DNA of 64,000 nt from Helicobacter sp. MIT 05-5293 (GTDB taxonomy: Bacteria > Campylobacterota > Campylobacteria > Campylobacterales > Helicobacteraceae), in assembly GCF_000765665.2 (NCBI RefSeq), contig NZ_JROZ02000001.1, forward strand, positions 806,001 through 870,000, written 5' to 3'. The notes under the pieces were generated by a model. That model saw nothing but the letters and a program-made list of their open reading frames with translations. It made no database searches and was not told the DNA's origin. Of this stretch, positions 20,082-29,903 are shown in pieces. The stretch's first letter is position 1; each line of letters starts with the position of its first letter. The translations under genes and the position numbers were made by a program.

Positions 20082-21833
20082 ATGTATAGAACTCATTTAT
20101 GTGCAGAATTAAACGAATCAAATATTGGAGAAGAAGTCAGAATCTGTGGTTGGTGTAATACCTATCGTGATCATGGGGGAGTGCTTTTTATCGATTTACG
20201 CGATAAGAGTGGTTTATTGCAGCTTGTATGTGATCCTACAAGTGCTGCCTATAATATTGCATCAGGTGTGCGTGATGAATATGTCCTCATTGCTTCGGGA
20301 AAAGTTCGAGCTCGTGGTGAAGGTTTGGAAAATCCAAAACTCAAAACAGGTAAAATTGAAGTGTTGCTTGACACATTGATCATTGAAAACAAATCACCTA
20401 CTCCGCCTATTGCTATCGGTGATGAAAATGTCAATGAAGAATTAAGGCTAAAATACCGCTATTTAGATTTGCGTTCTCCTAAGTCTTATGAGACCTTCAA
20501 AATGCGTTCTGATGCTGCTATTGCCGCACGCAACAGCCTTCAAAAAATGGGATTTTTAGAAGTAGAAACGCCTATTTTGACTAAAGAGACACCAGAAGGA
20601 GCGCGGGATTATCTTGTGCCTTCACGGGTGCATCGTGGAGAATTTTATGCGTTACCGCAAAGTCCACAATTATTCAAACAGCTTTTGATGATTAGCGGAT
20701 TTGATCGATATTTTCAAATCGCAAAATGTTTCCGTGATGAAGATTTACGCGCAGACAGACAACCTGAATTTACACAAATTGATATTGAAATGAGCTTTTG
20801 TGAGCAAGAAGACATCATTAAAATCGCAGAAAACCTACTCTATGACATTTTCAAAGCTTGTGGTGAAGAAATCTCTATCCCTTTTCCTCGTATGCCTTAT
20901 AGTGAAGCAATGGAATCTTATGGGAGCGATAAGCCGGATTTGCGCATAGATATGCCTTTAGTGGAAGTTGGAGATTTATTTTTGGAATCAACCAATGAAA
21001 TTTTCAAAAATATTGCTCAAGATTCTAAGAAAAATCGCATCAAAGCTTTAAAAATCACAAATGGTGATCGTTTTTTCTCGCGCAAGACACTCGGCGAAGC
21101 AGAAGATTTTGTGCGAAAATTTGGCGCAAAAGGATTGGCATATATCCAAATCAAACCCGATGAAATCAAAGGACCTTTAGTCAAATTCATCTCTCACGAA
21201 TCTATGCAAACACTCATTAAGCGCGTCAATGCAAATGTGGGTGATATTGTATTTTTTGGAGCAGGAGCAAAGAAAGTCGTTTGGGATTATATGGGACGAT
21301 TGCGTCTTAAAGTTGCTGATGATATGGGATTGATTGATGAAAATATGAAAAAATTTCTATGGGTAGTTGATTTTCCAATGTTTGAAAGAGATGAAGGTAA
21401 AGTCAAAGCCTTGCATCACCCTTTTACAATGCCTAAAAATCTCGATGTAGAAGATGTCGAAGATATAGAATCTATCGCCTATGATGTCGTGCTTAATGGC
21501 ATTGAGCTTGGTGGAGGAAGTATCAGAATCCATAAAGATTCTATCCAACAAAAAGTTTTTGCTTTGCTAGGCATTGATGAAAAAGAAGCAAACAATAAAT
21601 TTGGCTTCTTACTTGAAGCACTCAAATTTGGCGCACCTCCACATGGAGGGATTGCTATTGGCTTTGATCGTCTTATTATGCTTTTGGGTAAATGCAAAAG
21701 TATCCGTGATGTGATAGCATTTCCTAAGACGCAAAAAGCCACTTGTCCTTTGACTAACGCTCCAAGCGCAGTGAGTGAAGAACAACTCCGAGAATTGCAT
21801 ATTCGTTTGCGTCAGAATCCTACCCAACAATAA
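20082..21833 (+). CDS. aspS: Aspartyl-tRNA synthetase
   Basis: A class II synthetase of 583 residues. The N-terminal OB-fold anticodon-binding domain (about 1-105) is followed by class II motif 1 near 150-165, motif 2 ('[19 protein letters not shown]', about 217-235) with the ATP-binding arginine, the bacterial GAD insertion (about 285-405), and motif 3 ('[13 protein letters not shown]', near 525-537). In Helicobacter this enzyme is typically non-discriminating and also charges tRNA-Asn, which the GatCAB amidotransferase then corrects; that is family knowledge and is not read from this sequence. It follows cheV and leads directly into the DUF1796 gene. Confidence 0.95.
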   Translation: MYRTHLCAELNESNIGEEVRICGWCNTYRDHGGVLFIDLRDKSGLLQLVCDPTSAAYNIASGVRDEYVLIASGKVRARGEGLENPKLKTGKIEVLLDTLIIENKSPTPPIAIGDENVNEELRLKYRYLDLRSPKSYETFKMRSDAAIAARNSLQKMGFLEVETPILTKETPEGARDYLVPSRVHRGEFYALPQSPQLFKQLLMISGFDRYFQIAKCFRDEDLRADRQPEFTQIDIEMSFCEQEDIIKIAENLLYDIFKACGEEISIPFPRMPYSEAMESYGSDKPDLRIDMPLVEVGDLFLESTNEIFKNIAQDSKKNRIKALKITNGDRFFSRKTLGEAEDFVRKFGAKGLAYIQIKPDEIKGPLVKFISHESMQTLIKRVNANVGDIVFFGAGAKKVVWDYMGRLRLKVADDMGLIDENMKKFLWVVDFPMFERDEGKVKALHHPFTMPKNLDVEDVEDIESIAYDVVLNGIELGGGSIRIHKDSIQQKVFALLGIDEKEANNKFGFLLEALKFGAPPHGGIAIGFDRLIMLLGKCKSIRDVIAFPKTQKATCPLTNAPSAVSEEQLRELHIRLRQNPTQQ

Positions 21834-21842
21834 GCGTATCTT

Positions 21843-22649
21843 ATGAGTTATTTATCGCGTATGAAAAGCATTCGCTTTATCGCGAAGACTTCAACTCTTG
21901 TCATTCCTTATAGACCTTTACGCAAGAGACTTCAGGGGCGTATTTACAACGCATTATGCACATTGTATAACCAAACTTTTACTCGATGCCATCGGAGTAA
22001 GTATCCCTCATCACATTTTTTATACACAGACCTTGCGTTAAGCGTTGGGGAAAGCTGCAAAAGCGCACATTACCTACAAAATTTTAGTTTGCGAAAATTT
22101 TCCTCTCCGATTGATTGGATGATGAGCTACACACTCAAAGATATTACAGAAATGTTTGAAAACAACTTCTCCACCTTTTTTACAGAAATCACTGAAGAGC
22201 CTTCAAGTGAATGGGGGGGGGGGCATAAACATCGCCTAGTAAAAGACAAACGCAATGGCATGATGAGTATTCATGACTTCCCAGCCGATCAATCCTTACT
22301 AGAATATCAACCTATCTTTCGGGCAAAAATGACAAAACGTTTTAAGAAACTTAAAGATTCTATCAAATCTTCTCGCAATATTTTATTCCTTTCCGCACGC
22401 ACAGAAAGCCTTGAAGATTGTGAGCATTTTTTAAAATCAATGTATCAATACCACCCTGCAAATTACACCTTACTCAATATCCGACACACTCCACAAAGCA
22501 CACAAACACAAAGAAAAGTCATATCATTCACTCAAGAATTAACACTTGTTGAATATCTTTTTGATGATAGTGCAGAAGGACAATGGTATTGGCTAGGCAA
22601 TTCTCAAGAATGGAATTCTATTATGCCACTCATTGTTCTACGCGCTTAA
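21843..22649 (+). CDS. Phase-variable DUF1796 putative cysteine peptidase, frame ON
   Basis: A 268-residue protein that begins nine bases after aspS without a clear ribosome site of its own. Residues 66-115 ('LSVGESCKSAHYLQNF', then 'SSPIDWMM') fit the DUF1796 / putative papain-like cysteine peptidase family. Cys72 is the expected nucleophile, and 'SIHDFP' with His144 and Asp145 the likely partner. An 11-G run (22213-22223) encodes Gly125-127 between these sites and is in frame here. Ten G would add I-N-I-A and stop, and 12 G would stop after one extra residue, so any slip except by three removes the histidine. No signal peptide or membrane segment is seen; the substrate is unknown. It may modify or transfer surface polymers, but that is a guess. 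Confidence 0.8.
   Translation: MSYLSRMKSIRFIAKTSTLVIPYRPLRKRLQGRIYNALCTLYNQTFTRCHRSKYPSSHFLYTDLALSVGESCKSAHYLQNFSLRKFSSPIDWMMSYTLKDITEMFENNFSTFFTEITEEPSSEWGGGHKHRLVKDKRNGMMSIHDFPADQSLLEYQPIFRAKMTKRFKKLKDSIKSSRNILFLSARTESLEDCEHFLKSMYQYHPANYTLLNIRHTPQSTQTQRKVISFTQELTLVEYLFDDSAEGQWYWLGNSQEWNSIMPLIVLRA
22213..22223 (+). repeat. G11 tract, phase-variation switch in the DUF1796 gene
   Basis: Eleven G bases, the first two completing a TGG codon and the other nine coding for three glycines. The full frame is open at this length; gain or loss of one base gives a stop within a few codons. The tract length equals that in the fucosyltransferase, which is off at the same count because its frame is arranged differently. 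Confidence 0.9.
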
Positions 22650-22662
22650 GGATTTCTTATCC

Positions 22663-22690
22663 AGATTCTCAATAATTGATTTAAGAATCT
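22663..22690. terminator. Convergent-junction inverted pair AGATTCT / AGAATCT
   Basis: AGATTCT at 22663-22669 and AGAATCT at 22684-22690 can form a seven-pair stem with a 14-base loop across the 31-base gap between the DUF1796 gene and hemC; the right arm lies in the last codons of hemC. It has the same make-up as the hairpin after the fucosyltransferase. Confidence 0.45.
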
Positions 22691-23640
22691 TGAAATGCCA
22701 TTTTTTCGGCATGTGCCAAAAGTTCTCTCGCACCTTTAGCGACAAATTCTTGAGCGAGACATTCTCCAAGAGATTTAGCTTTAGCAATATCTCCAATCCC
22801 CATAAGCATAGCTTTAGAATCTTGAATGACCTCACTTCCATCGGGTAACCCCACAATTGCTTGCATCATAAGATTCTCACCATCATATTTAGCATTCACA
22901 CCTATAGGCACTTGACAACCCCCCTCAAGAAAACGCACAAACGCTCTCTCTGCACTCACACAAAGCGCGGTCTGTGCATCATTTAGATTCTCAAAAGTAT
23001 CAAAAAAAGGAGAATCTAATCGCATTTCAATACCCAATGCCCCCTGCCCCATTGCAGGTATCATAAAATCTAAAGGCACGATAAAAGGCACATCGGTATG
23101 AGTAATTTCTAAACGATTAACTCCCGCTTTTGCTAAAATAATCGCATCAAATTCCCCGCTATGAAGCTTATTTAAACGCGTTTGGACATTGCCTCTAAGG
23201 CTCAAAGTATCCAAATCAGGGCGAAATTTTTTAATTTGCATTGAGCGTCTTAAAGAAGTCGTGCCTACTTTAGCTCCCTTAGGCAAAGAATCTATATCGC
23301 TATACCGCACACTCAAAAAACAATCTCTCACATCTTCACGCTTTGTGATAGCACTCAAGCCCAAGCCATCGACAAATTCCACAGGCACATCTTTAAGACT
23401 ATGCACTGCGAGATCAATTTCTCCACTTAAAAGCATTTCCTCAAGTTCTTTCGTAAAAAGTCCCTTACCACCAATCTTTGCCAAAGGGACATCAAGTATT
23501 TTATCACCCTTCGTCTTGACAATGCGAAGCTCTGAAGTAATACCACATTCTTTTTCTAAACGCGCTTTAATATATTCAGCCTGCCAAAGAGCAAGGACAC
23601 TGCCACGCGTCCCGATAATAAGTGTTTTATCAGACATCAT
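22681..23640 (-). CDS. hemC: Porphobilinogen deaminase (hydroxymethylbilane synthase)
   Basis: HemC polymerises four porphobilinogen units to hydroxymethylbilane. The 319-residue protein shows '[12 protein letters not shown]' (9-20), '[13 protein letters not shown]' (59-71), the substrate-binding '[11 protein letters not shown]' (126-136) and the dipyrromethane-cofactor cysteine at 242 in 'EGGCQVPIG'. Two ATG codons are adjacent (23640 and 23637); AGGA upstream allows either. It overlaps the end of proS by four bases and closes a run that begins with the HP0242-like gene, the same order as in H. pylori. Confidence 0.95.
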   Translation of the reverse strand: MMSDKTLIIGTRGSVLALWQAEYIKARLEKECGITSELRIVKTKGDKILDVPLAKIGGKGLFTKELEEMLLSGEIDLAVHSLKDVPVEFVDGLGLSAITKREDVRDCFLSVRYSDIDSLPKGAKVGTTSLRRSMQIKKFRPDLDTLSLRGNVQTRLNKLHSGEFDAIILAKAGVNRLEITHTDVPFIVPLDFMIPAMGQGALGIEMRLDSPFFDTFENLNDAQTALCVSAERAFVRFLEGGCQVPIGVNAKYDGENLMMQAIVGLPDGSEVIQDSKAMLMGIGDIAKAKSLGECLAQEFVAKGARELLAHAEKMAFQDS

Positions 23641-25409
23641 TTTTCCTCAATCATTTGTATAATCTGCGCAACAAGAGATTCAAAATCTTTGATGCTGATT
23701 TCTGTTTTACGCAAACCTTCACGCAAAATCATCTCGACTTTTTCTTCTGCTAATCCCTTGCCTACAATGACAGCCGAATGGAATCCAAGCAATTCAAAAT
23801 CATTCATCTTAGAGCCAAAACGCTCATCTCTATCATCAAGCAAAACATCAATACGGCAAGAGAGCAAACGCTCATAAAGATTCTGTGCAAATGCGACTTG
23901 CTGTGCATCTTTGATGTTTGAAATAATAATCACCACATCAAAAACACTCATCTCCTTACTCCATACGCAACCTTTTTCATCACTTTTTTGCTCTAAAATC
24001 GCAGGTAATATTCGCGAGATTCCAATCCCATAACAACCCATAATCAAAGGCACTGCTTTGCCATTAGGATCTAAAAAAGTCGCATTCATCATCGAAGAAT
24101 ATTTGCTACCAAGCTTAAAAATATGCCCGATTTCAATGCCTTTAGTAAAATTAAGCTTTCCACCACAGCGGCTACACAAATCGCCTTCTTTTACCATTGC
24201 TAAATCGCGATATTCCAATCCTTCAAATGCACTCAAATCCACACCCACAAAATGATAATCTTTTTCATTAGCTCCACAAATCAGATTCGAAGCTTCAAAC
24301 AAAGCCTCATCAAAATAAATATGTTGAGCGCGAGTGAGATTCTTTAAAGCATAAGGTCCAATAAAGCCTGCTTCTAATCCCGCCTTTTGTAAATCCTTAA
24401 TCTCTGCATCTTCAAGGCTAATATACGCATTATTAGAGAGATTCAAAGCATTAAGCATTTTTGTCTCTTCTCCCTCATCGTCTCCACGCATAAAAAAATA
24501 CACCAACTCGCTACTACCATCGTTTTTCAAGGCTTTTTTCACAACACTTTTGAGAATATAAAAAGCATCGACTTTAAAAAAATTGCTCAAAGATTCAATA
24601 TCCTTGATATTTGGTGTGTGAAATTTTGCAAAAGCCGCTTGAGGAGGATTAGAATCAAATTTCAATTCATTAGGACGAGGAGCATTGCGTTTTGCTCTCT
24701 TGCCTGCCTCGATATTTGCTCCATATTCACAATTTGAGCATACTAAAATCGTATCTTCTCCGCAATCTGCTAAAGCCATAAATTCTTTGCTTCCGCTCCC
24801 ACCAATCGCACCAGAATCTGCTTCTACAACTTTAAAATCAATACCCAAACGCTCAAAGATTCTACGATAAGTCGCCTCCATAAGATCAAATTCCCTATCA
24901 AGATCTTCATTGCTACTATGAAAACTATAGCCATCTTTCATAATAAACTCTCGCGCTCGTATCAAGCCAAAACGCGCACGCAATTCATCACGAAACTTTG
25001 TATGTATCTGATAAAGATGCAAAGGCAATTGCTTATAGCTCTTGACAAAAGTCTTAGCGATATAGGTAACCATTTCTTCATGTGTAGGTCCTAAGACAAA
25101 TTCATTCTCCTTTCTATCCTTGAAACGCAATAGCTCCGCGCCGTATTTGTCATAACGTCCAGATTCTCGCCAAAGCTCGGCAGGAGTAATAAATCCCATT
25201 AAAACCTCTTGCGCCCCTGCATTGTCCATTTCCTCTTTAACAATTTTTCGAACCTTGTCTAAAACTTTTTTGCCTAAGGGGAAAAAATTATAAATGCCAC
25301 TTCCCACTTGCTGGACAAATCCTCCACGAAGAAGATACTGATGACTTTTTAAAACCGCATCTTTGGGTGTTTCTTTAATGGTTGTAAGAAAAAGCTTTGA
25401 GAATCTCAT
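23637..25409 (-). CDS. proS: Prolyl-tRNA synthetase
   Basis: A bacterial-type class II ProRS of 590 residues. Class II motif 1 lies near residue 40-60 ('[24 protein letters not shown]'), motif 2 near 140-155 ('[25 protein letters not shown]'). The YbaK-like editing insertion spans about 230-385, and motif 3 ('[18 protein letters not shown]') is near 435-450, followed by the anticodon-binding domain. The editing insertion marks the long bacterial form that clears Ala-tRNA(Pro). It is sandwiched between hemA and hemC. Confidence 0.95.
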   Translation of the reverse strand: MRFSKLFLTTIKETPKDAVLKSHQYLLRGGFVQQVGSGIYNFFPLGKKVLDKVRKIVKEEMDNAGAQEVLMGFITPAELWRESGRYDKYGAELLRFKDRKENEFVLGPTHEEMVTYIAKTFVKSYKQLPLHLYQIHTKFRDELRARFGLIRAREFIMKDGYSFHSSNEDLDREFDLMEATYRRIFERLGIDFKVVEADSGAIGGSGSKEFMALADCGEDTILVCSNCEYGANIEAGKRAKRNAPRPNELKFDSNPPQAAFAKFHTPNIKDIESLSNFFKVDAFYILKSVVKKALKNDGSSELVYFFMRGDDEGEETKMLNALNLSNNAYISLEDAEIKDLQKAGLEAGFIGPYALKNLTRAQHIYFDEALFEASNLICGANEKDYHFVGVDLSAFEGLEYRDLAMVKEGDLCSRCGGKLNFTKGIEIGHIFKLGSKYSSMMNATFLDPNGKAVPLIMGCYGIGISRILPAILEQKSDEKGCVWSKEMSVFDVVIIISNIKDAQQVAFAQNLYERLLSCRIDVLLDDRDERFGSKMNDFELLGFHSAVIVGKGLAEEKVEMILREGLRKTEISIKDFESLVAQIIQMIEEK

Positions 25410-25418
25410 TGTTATCCT

Positions 25419-26759
25419 TTAATAAATAGTTGTATCTTTTTCGCATTTATAGCCATTGAGCATTACAACATCATCACTGATGTCAAAAATATTTTTTGTC
25501 GCCTCAATAATAGGATCACCTTGAGGATTCTCACTCGCTTGCCGCAAACGCATTGTAGGCTGGTGCAGAAATGTATTAAATGCTCCATGCAAAATCTTTT
25601 CAACATTTTTCTCATATTCTTGAGGCAAATATCCTTTTTTGATTGCCCTCTCAAGCTCTTTCATCGCCGATTGTTTAGCAAGATAACGCATTTGCTTGAT
25701 GATTGGATCAATGCTCAATGTCTGAAGCCATTTGAAAAAATCCGCAGTGAATTGATCTACAATCTTTAATCCTACTTTGGCACTCTCTTGACGAGAAGTC
25801 TTATTCTGATCAACAATTTCTTGTAAATCATCGACACTATAAATCTCTGTATGAGGAATTGCCATTGTTTCAATATTACGAGGCACAGACAAATCAAAAT
25901 AAAGCCTCCTATCATGATGAGGCACAATCATATCTGATTTGATCACATAATCCTTAGCAGCTGTAGCCACAAAAACAACGCGATGAGTTTTAAGAGATTC
26001 TCTCAATGTCTCGTAAGGTTTTACTACAATGGGATAAGTAGGTATATTTGCTTTGATTTCTTGAGCAAGATTCTGTGCATTATGCTCACTGCGATTGAGC
26101 AAGGTAATTTTGGCTTGATGATTACTCAAATGTTTGGCGACAAGTCGTCCCATTTCACCACTACCTATCAGCAAAACCTCCACAGAATCAAGACTTTCAC
26201 CTTTTTCTTGAAGTTTTTGCTCCGCCATATTGACAGCTGCCGAAGCGACAGACACACTATTACTGGAAATATCTGTATGCGCTCTCACATGAGCAGCACA
26301 TTTAAAGGCAAAGTGCATCAAACGCGTCATATCTTTACTACAAAGTGCATGATCATAAGAAAGTTTATAAGCGACTTTGAGCTGTCCGGTGATTTGAGTT
26401 TCGCCAACAACAAGACTATCAAGGCTTGATGCTACGCAAAAAATATGATAAATCGCATATTGATTCAAATAAATATGCACAATATCCTGCAAACTTTCAA
26501 GAGAAATTTGCTTTTCTTGAGTAAGACATTGATAGATATGATCCCTTGCTATACGCCTATCTAAAATACTTGTATAAATCTCCACACGATTGCAAGTGCA
26601 AAGTAAAATTGCTTCTTTAATCGCCTCACTGGCGCAAATTTTTTGTAAAAAAGGCACAATCTGTTCGGTTGCAAAGTTGAGCTTTTCGCGTATATCAATC
26701 GCTGCATTTTTATGCGAAAAACTCATTACCATAAATTGTGTCTGAATCCTTTCATTCAT
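25419..26759 (-). CDS. hemA: Glutamyl-tRNA reductase HemA
   Basis: HemA reduces Glu-tRNA(Glu) to glutamate-1-semialdehyde, the first step of tetrapyrrole synthesis by the C5 route. The 446-residue protein has the catalytic cysteine at 56 in 'LCTCNRVEIY', 'SLDSLVVGETQITGQLK' near 112-128, the NADPH-binding 'LIGSGEMGRLVAKHL' near 197-211 and the C-terminal dimerisation helices. Together with hemC, hemE and hemJ in this window it covers four steps of heme synthesis. It lies nine bases upstream of proS. Confidence 0.95.
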   Translation of the reverse strand: MNERIQTQFMVMSFSHKNAAIDIREKLNFATEQIVPFLQKICASEAIKEAILLCTCNRVEIYTSILDRRIARDHIYQCLTQEKQISLESLQDIVHIYLNQYAIYHIFCVASSLDSLVVGETQITGQLKVAYKLSYDHALCSKDMTRLMHFAFKCAAHVRAHTDISSNSVSVASAAVNMAEQKLQEKGESLDSVEVLLIGSGEMGRLVAKHLSNHQAKITLLNRSEHNAQNLAQEIKANIPTYPIVVKPYETLRESLKTHRVVFVATAAKDYVIKSDMIVPHHDRRLYFDLSVPRNIETMAIPHTEIYSVDDLQEIVDQNKTSRQESAKVGLKIVDQFTADFFKWLQTLSIDPIIKQMRYLAKQSAMKELERAIKKGYLPQEYEKNVEKILHGAFNTFLHQPTMRLRQASENPQGDPIIEATKNIFDISDDVVMLNGYKCEKDTTIY

Positions 26760-26773
26760 TCTTTTCCCTTTCC

Positions 26774-27679
26774 TTAAAATTCCCTTTTGAGCATTTGCAT
26801 GATAATTGATTCAAGTTTTTGATTGTTTTCATCTTTGATTGATTCTAAAGATTGAGAAGCATATTTTTTGACTTGTTCTATACTCATTGTGATTGCTCCG
26901 CATTTTTCCATTTCTGTCTTAAGCCATTGAATCTGCGCATCATTGAGTTCCTTTGCAAAATACGAAAGAAGTATCTGTCGGTCATTGTCGTTTAAATGTT
27001 CATACAAAAAAATATAAGGCAAAGTCGTTTTACCTTCTTTAAAATCACTCATATTAGGTTTGCCCAATATGCTAGAATCTTGTGTAATGTCCAAAATATC
27101 ATCGACAATTTGAAAAGCAATGCCAAGATTTTCTCCATAGATTCTATATTTTTGTGCATCTAATCCTTTGAGTAATGCTCCACATTCTGCAGCCGCGACA
27201 ATCAAAGCAGCTGTTTTGTCTTTACACATTTGCAAATAACGATTTTTGTCGGTATTAAAGCTTGAAGAAAGCCTAACATCACTTATTTCACCAATCGAAA
27301 GTCGCACAACAGCATTTGCGACACTTTGTGCAATAGCCGTATCAAACTTTGTCAGCTCATAAAATGCTTTAGAATACAATGTATCACCTAGCATTATGGC
27401 ATTTTTATTACCAAATGAAGCGTTGATAGAGGGTTTGCCTCTTCGGATAGAAGACTCATCAATCACATCATCATGCAACAAAGAAGCCGTTTGTATAAGT
27501 TCGATAATCGCGCACAGATTCACAGAATCTTCATTAATGCCACTGATAGAAAGTAAAAGCTTACTCCTTAGCATTTTGCCATAAGATAAATGCGTGGCTA
27601 ATTCATCTATCTCCGCACTTTGGCATTCTTTAATAAGATTTTCACATTGTTTTTTAATACGCTCTAACGCTTCTTGCAT
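26774..27679 (-). CDS. ispB: Polyprenyl diphosphate synthase (octaprenyl type)
   Basis: A trans-prenyltransferase of 301 residues that lengthens isoprenoid chains, here probably for the side chain of menaquinone-6 and related quinones. The first aspartate-rich motif is 'LLHDDVIDESSIRRGKPS' (Asp70, 71 and 74) and the second 'FQIVDDILDITQD' near 190-202. Homologues next to hemA are annotated as octaprenyl diphosphate synthase; the exact chain length cannot be read with confidence from sequence. It lies 14 bases upstream of hemA. Confidence 0.85.
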   Translation of the reverse strand: MQEALERIKKQCENLIKECQSAEIDELATHLSYGKMLRSKLLLSISGINEDSVNLCAIIELIQTASLLHDDVIDESSIRRGKPSINASFGNKNAIMLGDTLYSKAFYELTKFDTAIAQSVANAVVRLSIGEISDVRLSSSFNTDKNRYLQMCKDKTAALIVAAAECGALLKGLDAQKYRIYGENLGIAFQIVDDILDITQDSSILGKPNMSDFKEGKTTLPYIFLYEHLNDNDRQILLSYFAKELNDAQIQWLKTEMEKCGAITMSIEQVKKYASQSLESIKDENNQKLESIIMQMLKREF

Positions 27680-27697
27680 TAATTTCCACCCCTCATT

Positions 27698-28111
27698 TTA
27701 TAGATTCTCATCAAGTAAAATAGCCCCATTCCCCTCAATATACAACTTAAAATACGCCTTTTTCTCTTGAAAATCTTTAAAATAAATAAAAAGCCATGGC
27801 AAATCCTTCTTGCTACTTTCGCCTCTACCTAACGCCAATCGATACGCATTGCGTTGATAATCTGTGTAAAGAATCACTTGGTGATTAAATTTATCATAAC
27901 GAATGTGCATCACCAACCCTTCATTTTTATATAATGTCCAACGAAACAAAAGCTCCTTTTGCACCTCGCCGACTTGAAAATGTGCCTTATACTCTTGCTC
28001 TTTTTCTAATGCCAATTCTTTTTCCCATGTCCATAAAGGTGTAGATGCCTGAATATGGCAAAAAGACATACAGAATATCATCAACATCATAATGCAAATT
28101 TTTTTATTCAT
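27698..28111 (-). CDS. Secreted hypothetical protein (HP0241-like)
   Basis: A 137-residue exported protein. I start it at ATG 28111, giving a clear signal peptide ('MNKKICIMMLMIFCMSFCHI', cleavage probably after QA near residue 22). A longer open frame to 28270 only overlaps the neighbour. The mature part is beta-rich with aromatic residues ('TPLWTWEKELALEKEQEYKA', 'LLFRWTLYKNEGLVMHIRYD') and no known motif. It overlaps the end of the HP0242-like gene by eight bases, so the two are probably made together. A function cannot be assigned. Confidence 0.7.
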   Translation of the reverse strand: MNKKICIMMLMIFCMSFCHIQASTPLWTWEKELALEKEQEYKAHFQVGEVQKELLFRWTLYKNEGLVMHIRYDKFNHQVILYTDYQRNAYRLALGRGESSKKDLPWLFIYFKDFQEKKAYFKLYIEGNGAILLDENL

Positions 28112-28367
28112 ATTGACCGAGTATTTTTCCCATAGATTCAATAGCAATATTATTTTTGCGCTCTTCGATATATGGCTTATTGTCCGGATTATAATAATAT
28201 CGCTGAAAAGCCTCTTCGGTTTCAATGTCATTTTGTTCCAATAAAATCTCATAAGTAACCAAACGCTCAATCAAATGTTCTAATTCCATACCCACTAAAG
28301 TCGGTGAAGCATTTAAAATGACTTCTTTCCATTTATCTATGGGCGTTCCTTCAAAAAATATATCCAT
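28104..28367 (-). CDS. Small helical protein, HP0242 family
   Basis: An 87-residue helical protein resembling H. pylori HP0242 in length, in its opening ('FFEGTPIDKWKEVILNASP') and in its close ('RKNNIAIESMGKILGQYE'). HP0242 is known for an intertwined, pseudoknotted homodimer fold; its cellular role is unknown. The gene sits in the same place as in H. pylori, upstream of the exported protein, ispB and hemA. No catalytic residue pattern is visible. The family call rests on remembered sequence similarity and on synteny. Confidence 0.75.
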   Translation of the reverse strand: MDIFFEGTPIDKWKEVILNASPTLVGMELEHLIERLVTYEILLEQNDIETEEAFQRYYYNPDNKPYIEERKNNIAIESMGKILGQYE

Positions 28368-28390
28368 TTTTACTCCTCATTGCAAACGCG

Positions 28391-29683
28391 TTACTTCTTT
28401 AAACGCTCTAAAACTGCTTGTTGATGGGCTTGCAAACCTTCGGTTTTAGCAAGCAAAGCACAAAATTCTCCTTTTTCTTTTATAGCCTGTGAAGAAAAAG
28501 CAATAATAGAGCTTTTTTTCATAAAATGCTCTACACCTAAGGGCGAGAAAAATCTAGCACTTCCGCCTGTAGGTAAAGTATGATTAGGACCAGCAAGATA
28601 ATCTCCTATCGGCTCACTTGAATTTTCACCGATAAAAATCGCTCCTGCGTGTTTAATATAGGGTAAATGTTCAAAAGGATTATGTGTGAGAATCTCCAAA
28701 TGTTCGGGAGCTAAGCGATTCATCAGCTCAATACTTTGGGCAAGATTCTCACTCCAAATCAAAACAGCACGATTGGCAATACTTTTACCCGCAATCTCTT
28801 TGCGGCTTAAAGTCGGTAGAATCCGATTAATTTCAGCCTTAACCGCATCAATAAGTTCCTTACTAGGGGTAATAAGAATAGAGCTTGCCATTTCATCATG
28901 CTCGGCTTGAGAAAGCAAATCATACGCTACATAAGTAGGATTAGCATAAGAATCTGCGATAATACCGATTTCACTAGGACCTGCAATCATATCAATATTC
29001 ACTTCACCAAAGACAAGCTTTTTGGCTGTCGCAACAAAAATATTCCCCGGACCCGTGATAACATCGACCTTTTCTAAATTTTCGCAGCCATAAGCCATAA
29101 GCCCAATGGCACTTGCGCCACCGACTTTGTAAATCTGTGTGATATTACACAAATGCAATGCAGCAAGCAATAAAGAATTAGGCTCATTATGAGGAGTGGG
29201 CGTGCAAACGATAATATCTCTTACTCCTGCGACAATTGCCGGAATAGCATTCATTAAAAGTGAGCTAGGATAAGCTGCTTTTCCTCCGGGTATATATAAA
29301 CCCGCACGCTCCATTGGTGTGATTTTAGAACCCAATATCGTGCCATTTTCTTCCATATCAAGCCATGTTTTTGTCTTTTGCTTTTGATGAAAAGCAAAAA
29401 TACGATCATAAGCAATATGCAAAGAATCTTTTAATTTTTGATCAAGATTCTCATAGGCTTCACGACATTGAGAAGGAGAAATACAAATATCATCAAAACA
29501 TTGAGGCTTCCATTGATCAAATCGTTCTATATGTCTTAAAATCGCTTCTGTGCCTTCGGATATGATTTCATCAAGTAGCCCTTGCACGATCTTAGACACT
29601 TCCTTGATGTCCATTTTCCCACGCATAAGCACCTTTTGAAACTCATTTTCAAAATCTTCCGAGCGCACATTAAGTTCATTCAT
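28391..29683 (-). CDS. hisD: Histidinol dehydrogenase HisD
   Basis: HisD carries out the last two oxidations of histidine synthesis, histidinol to histidine, with zinc and NAD. From ATG 29683 (AGGAT/AGGTGA just upstream; the TTG at 29698 is weaker) the protein has 430 residues. The conserved blocks 'GLYIPGGKAAYPSSLLMNAIPA', 'DVITGPGNIFVATAKKLV', 'AGPSEIGIIAD' and 'LAPEHLEI' are all present. Only this gene and hisJ of the pathway occur here, far apart, so histidine synthesis is scattered. H. pylori, as far as I know, lacks the pathway. Confidence 0.95.
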   Translation of the reverse strand: MNELNVRSEDFENEFQKVLMRGKMDIKEVSKIVQGLLDEIISEGTEAILRHIERFDQWKPQCFDDICISPSQCREAYENLDQKLKDSLHIAYDRIFAFHQKQKTKTWLDMEENGTILGSKITPMERAGLYIPGGKAAYPSSLLMNAIPAIVAGVRDIIVCTPTPHNEPNSLLLAALHLCNITQIYKVGGASAIGLMAYGCENLEKVDVITGPGNIFVATAKKLVFGEVNIDMIAGPSEIGIIADSYANPTYVAYDLLSQAEHDEMASSILITPSKELIDAVKAEINRILPTLSRKEIAGKSIANRAVLIWSENLAQSIELMNRLAPEHLEILTHNPFEHLPYIKHAGAIFIGENSSEPIGDYLAGPNHTLPTGGSARFFSPLGVEHFMKKSSIIAFSSQAIKEKGEFCALLAKTEGLQAHQQAVLERLKK

Positions 29684-29857
29684 TTCACCTATCCTCAATT
29701 ATCAATATGGCATAATTATAACACATTCACTTTAATGACCCAGTAGATTAAAGTCAATTCTAAGCATACTTTGAAAGTCTTAAAATCTTCGTTTCGGAGT
29801 TCTGATAAAAAAGATTTTATAGGGAGTTTGTAGGAAATTTATAAAATTTCTGTAGTG

Positions 29858-29896
29858 ATTGGATTCTGTCTTTTATATAAAAAGTGAGAATCCAAT
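29858..29896. terminator. Hairpin ATTGGATTCT / AGAATCCAAT after mqo
   Basis: A perfect ten-pair inverted repeat with a 19-base AT-rich loop begins eight bases downstream of the mqo stop codon in the direction of transcription. It contains GATTCT/AGAATC in its arms. No clean U-run follows, so it may act as a 3'-end stabiliser or a weak terminator. The rest of the 220-base gap to hisD shows nothing else. Confidence 0.5.
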
Positions 29897-29903
29897 TCTA
29901 GAT

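Noticed and set aside
25983-26429. Open frame of 148 residues antisense to hemA
   Set aside because: hemA is intact and conserved on the other strand; no ribosome site for the antisense frame.
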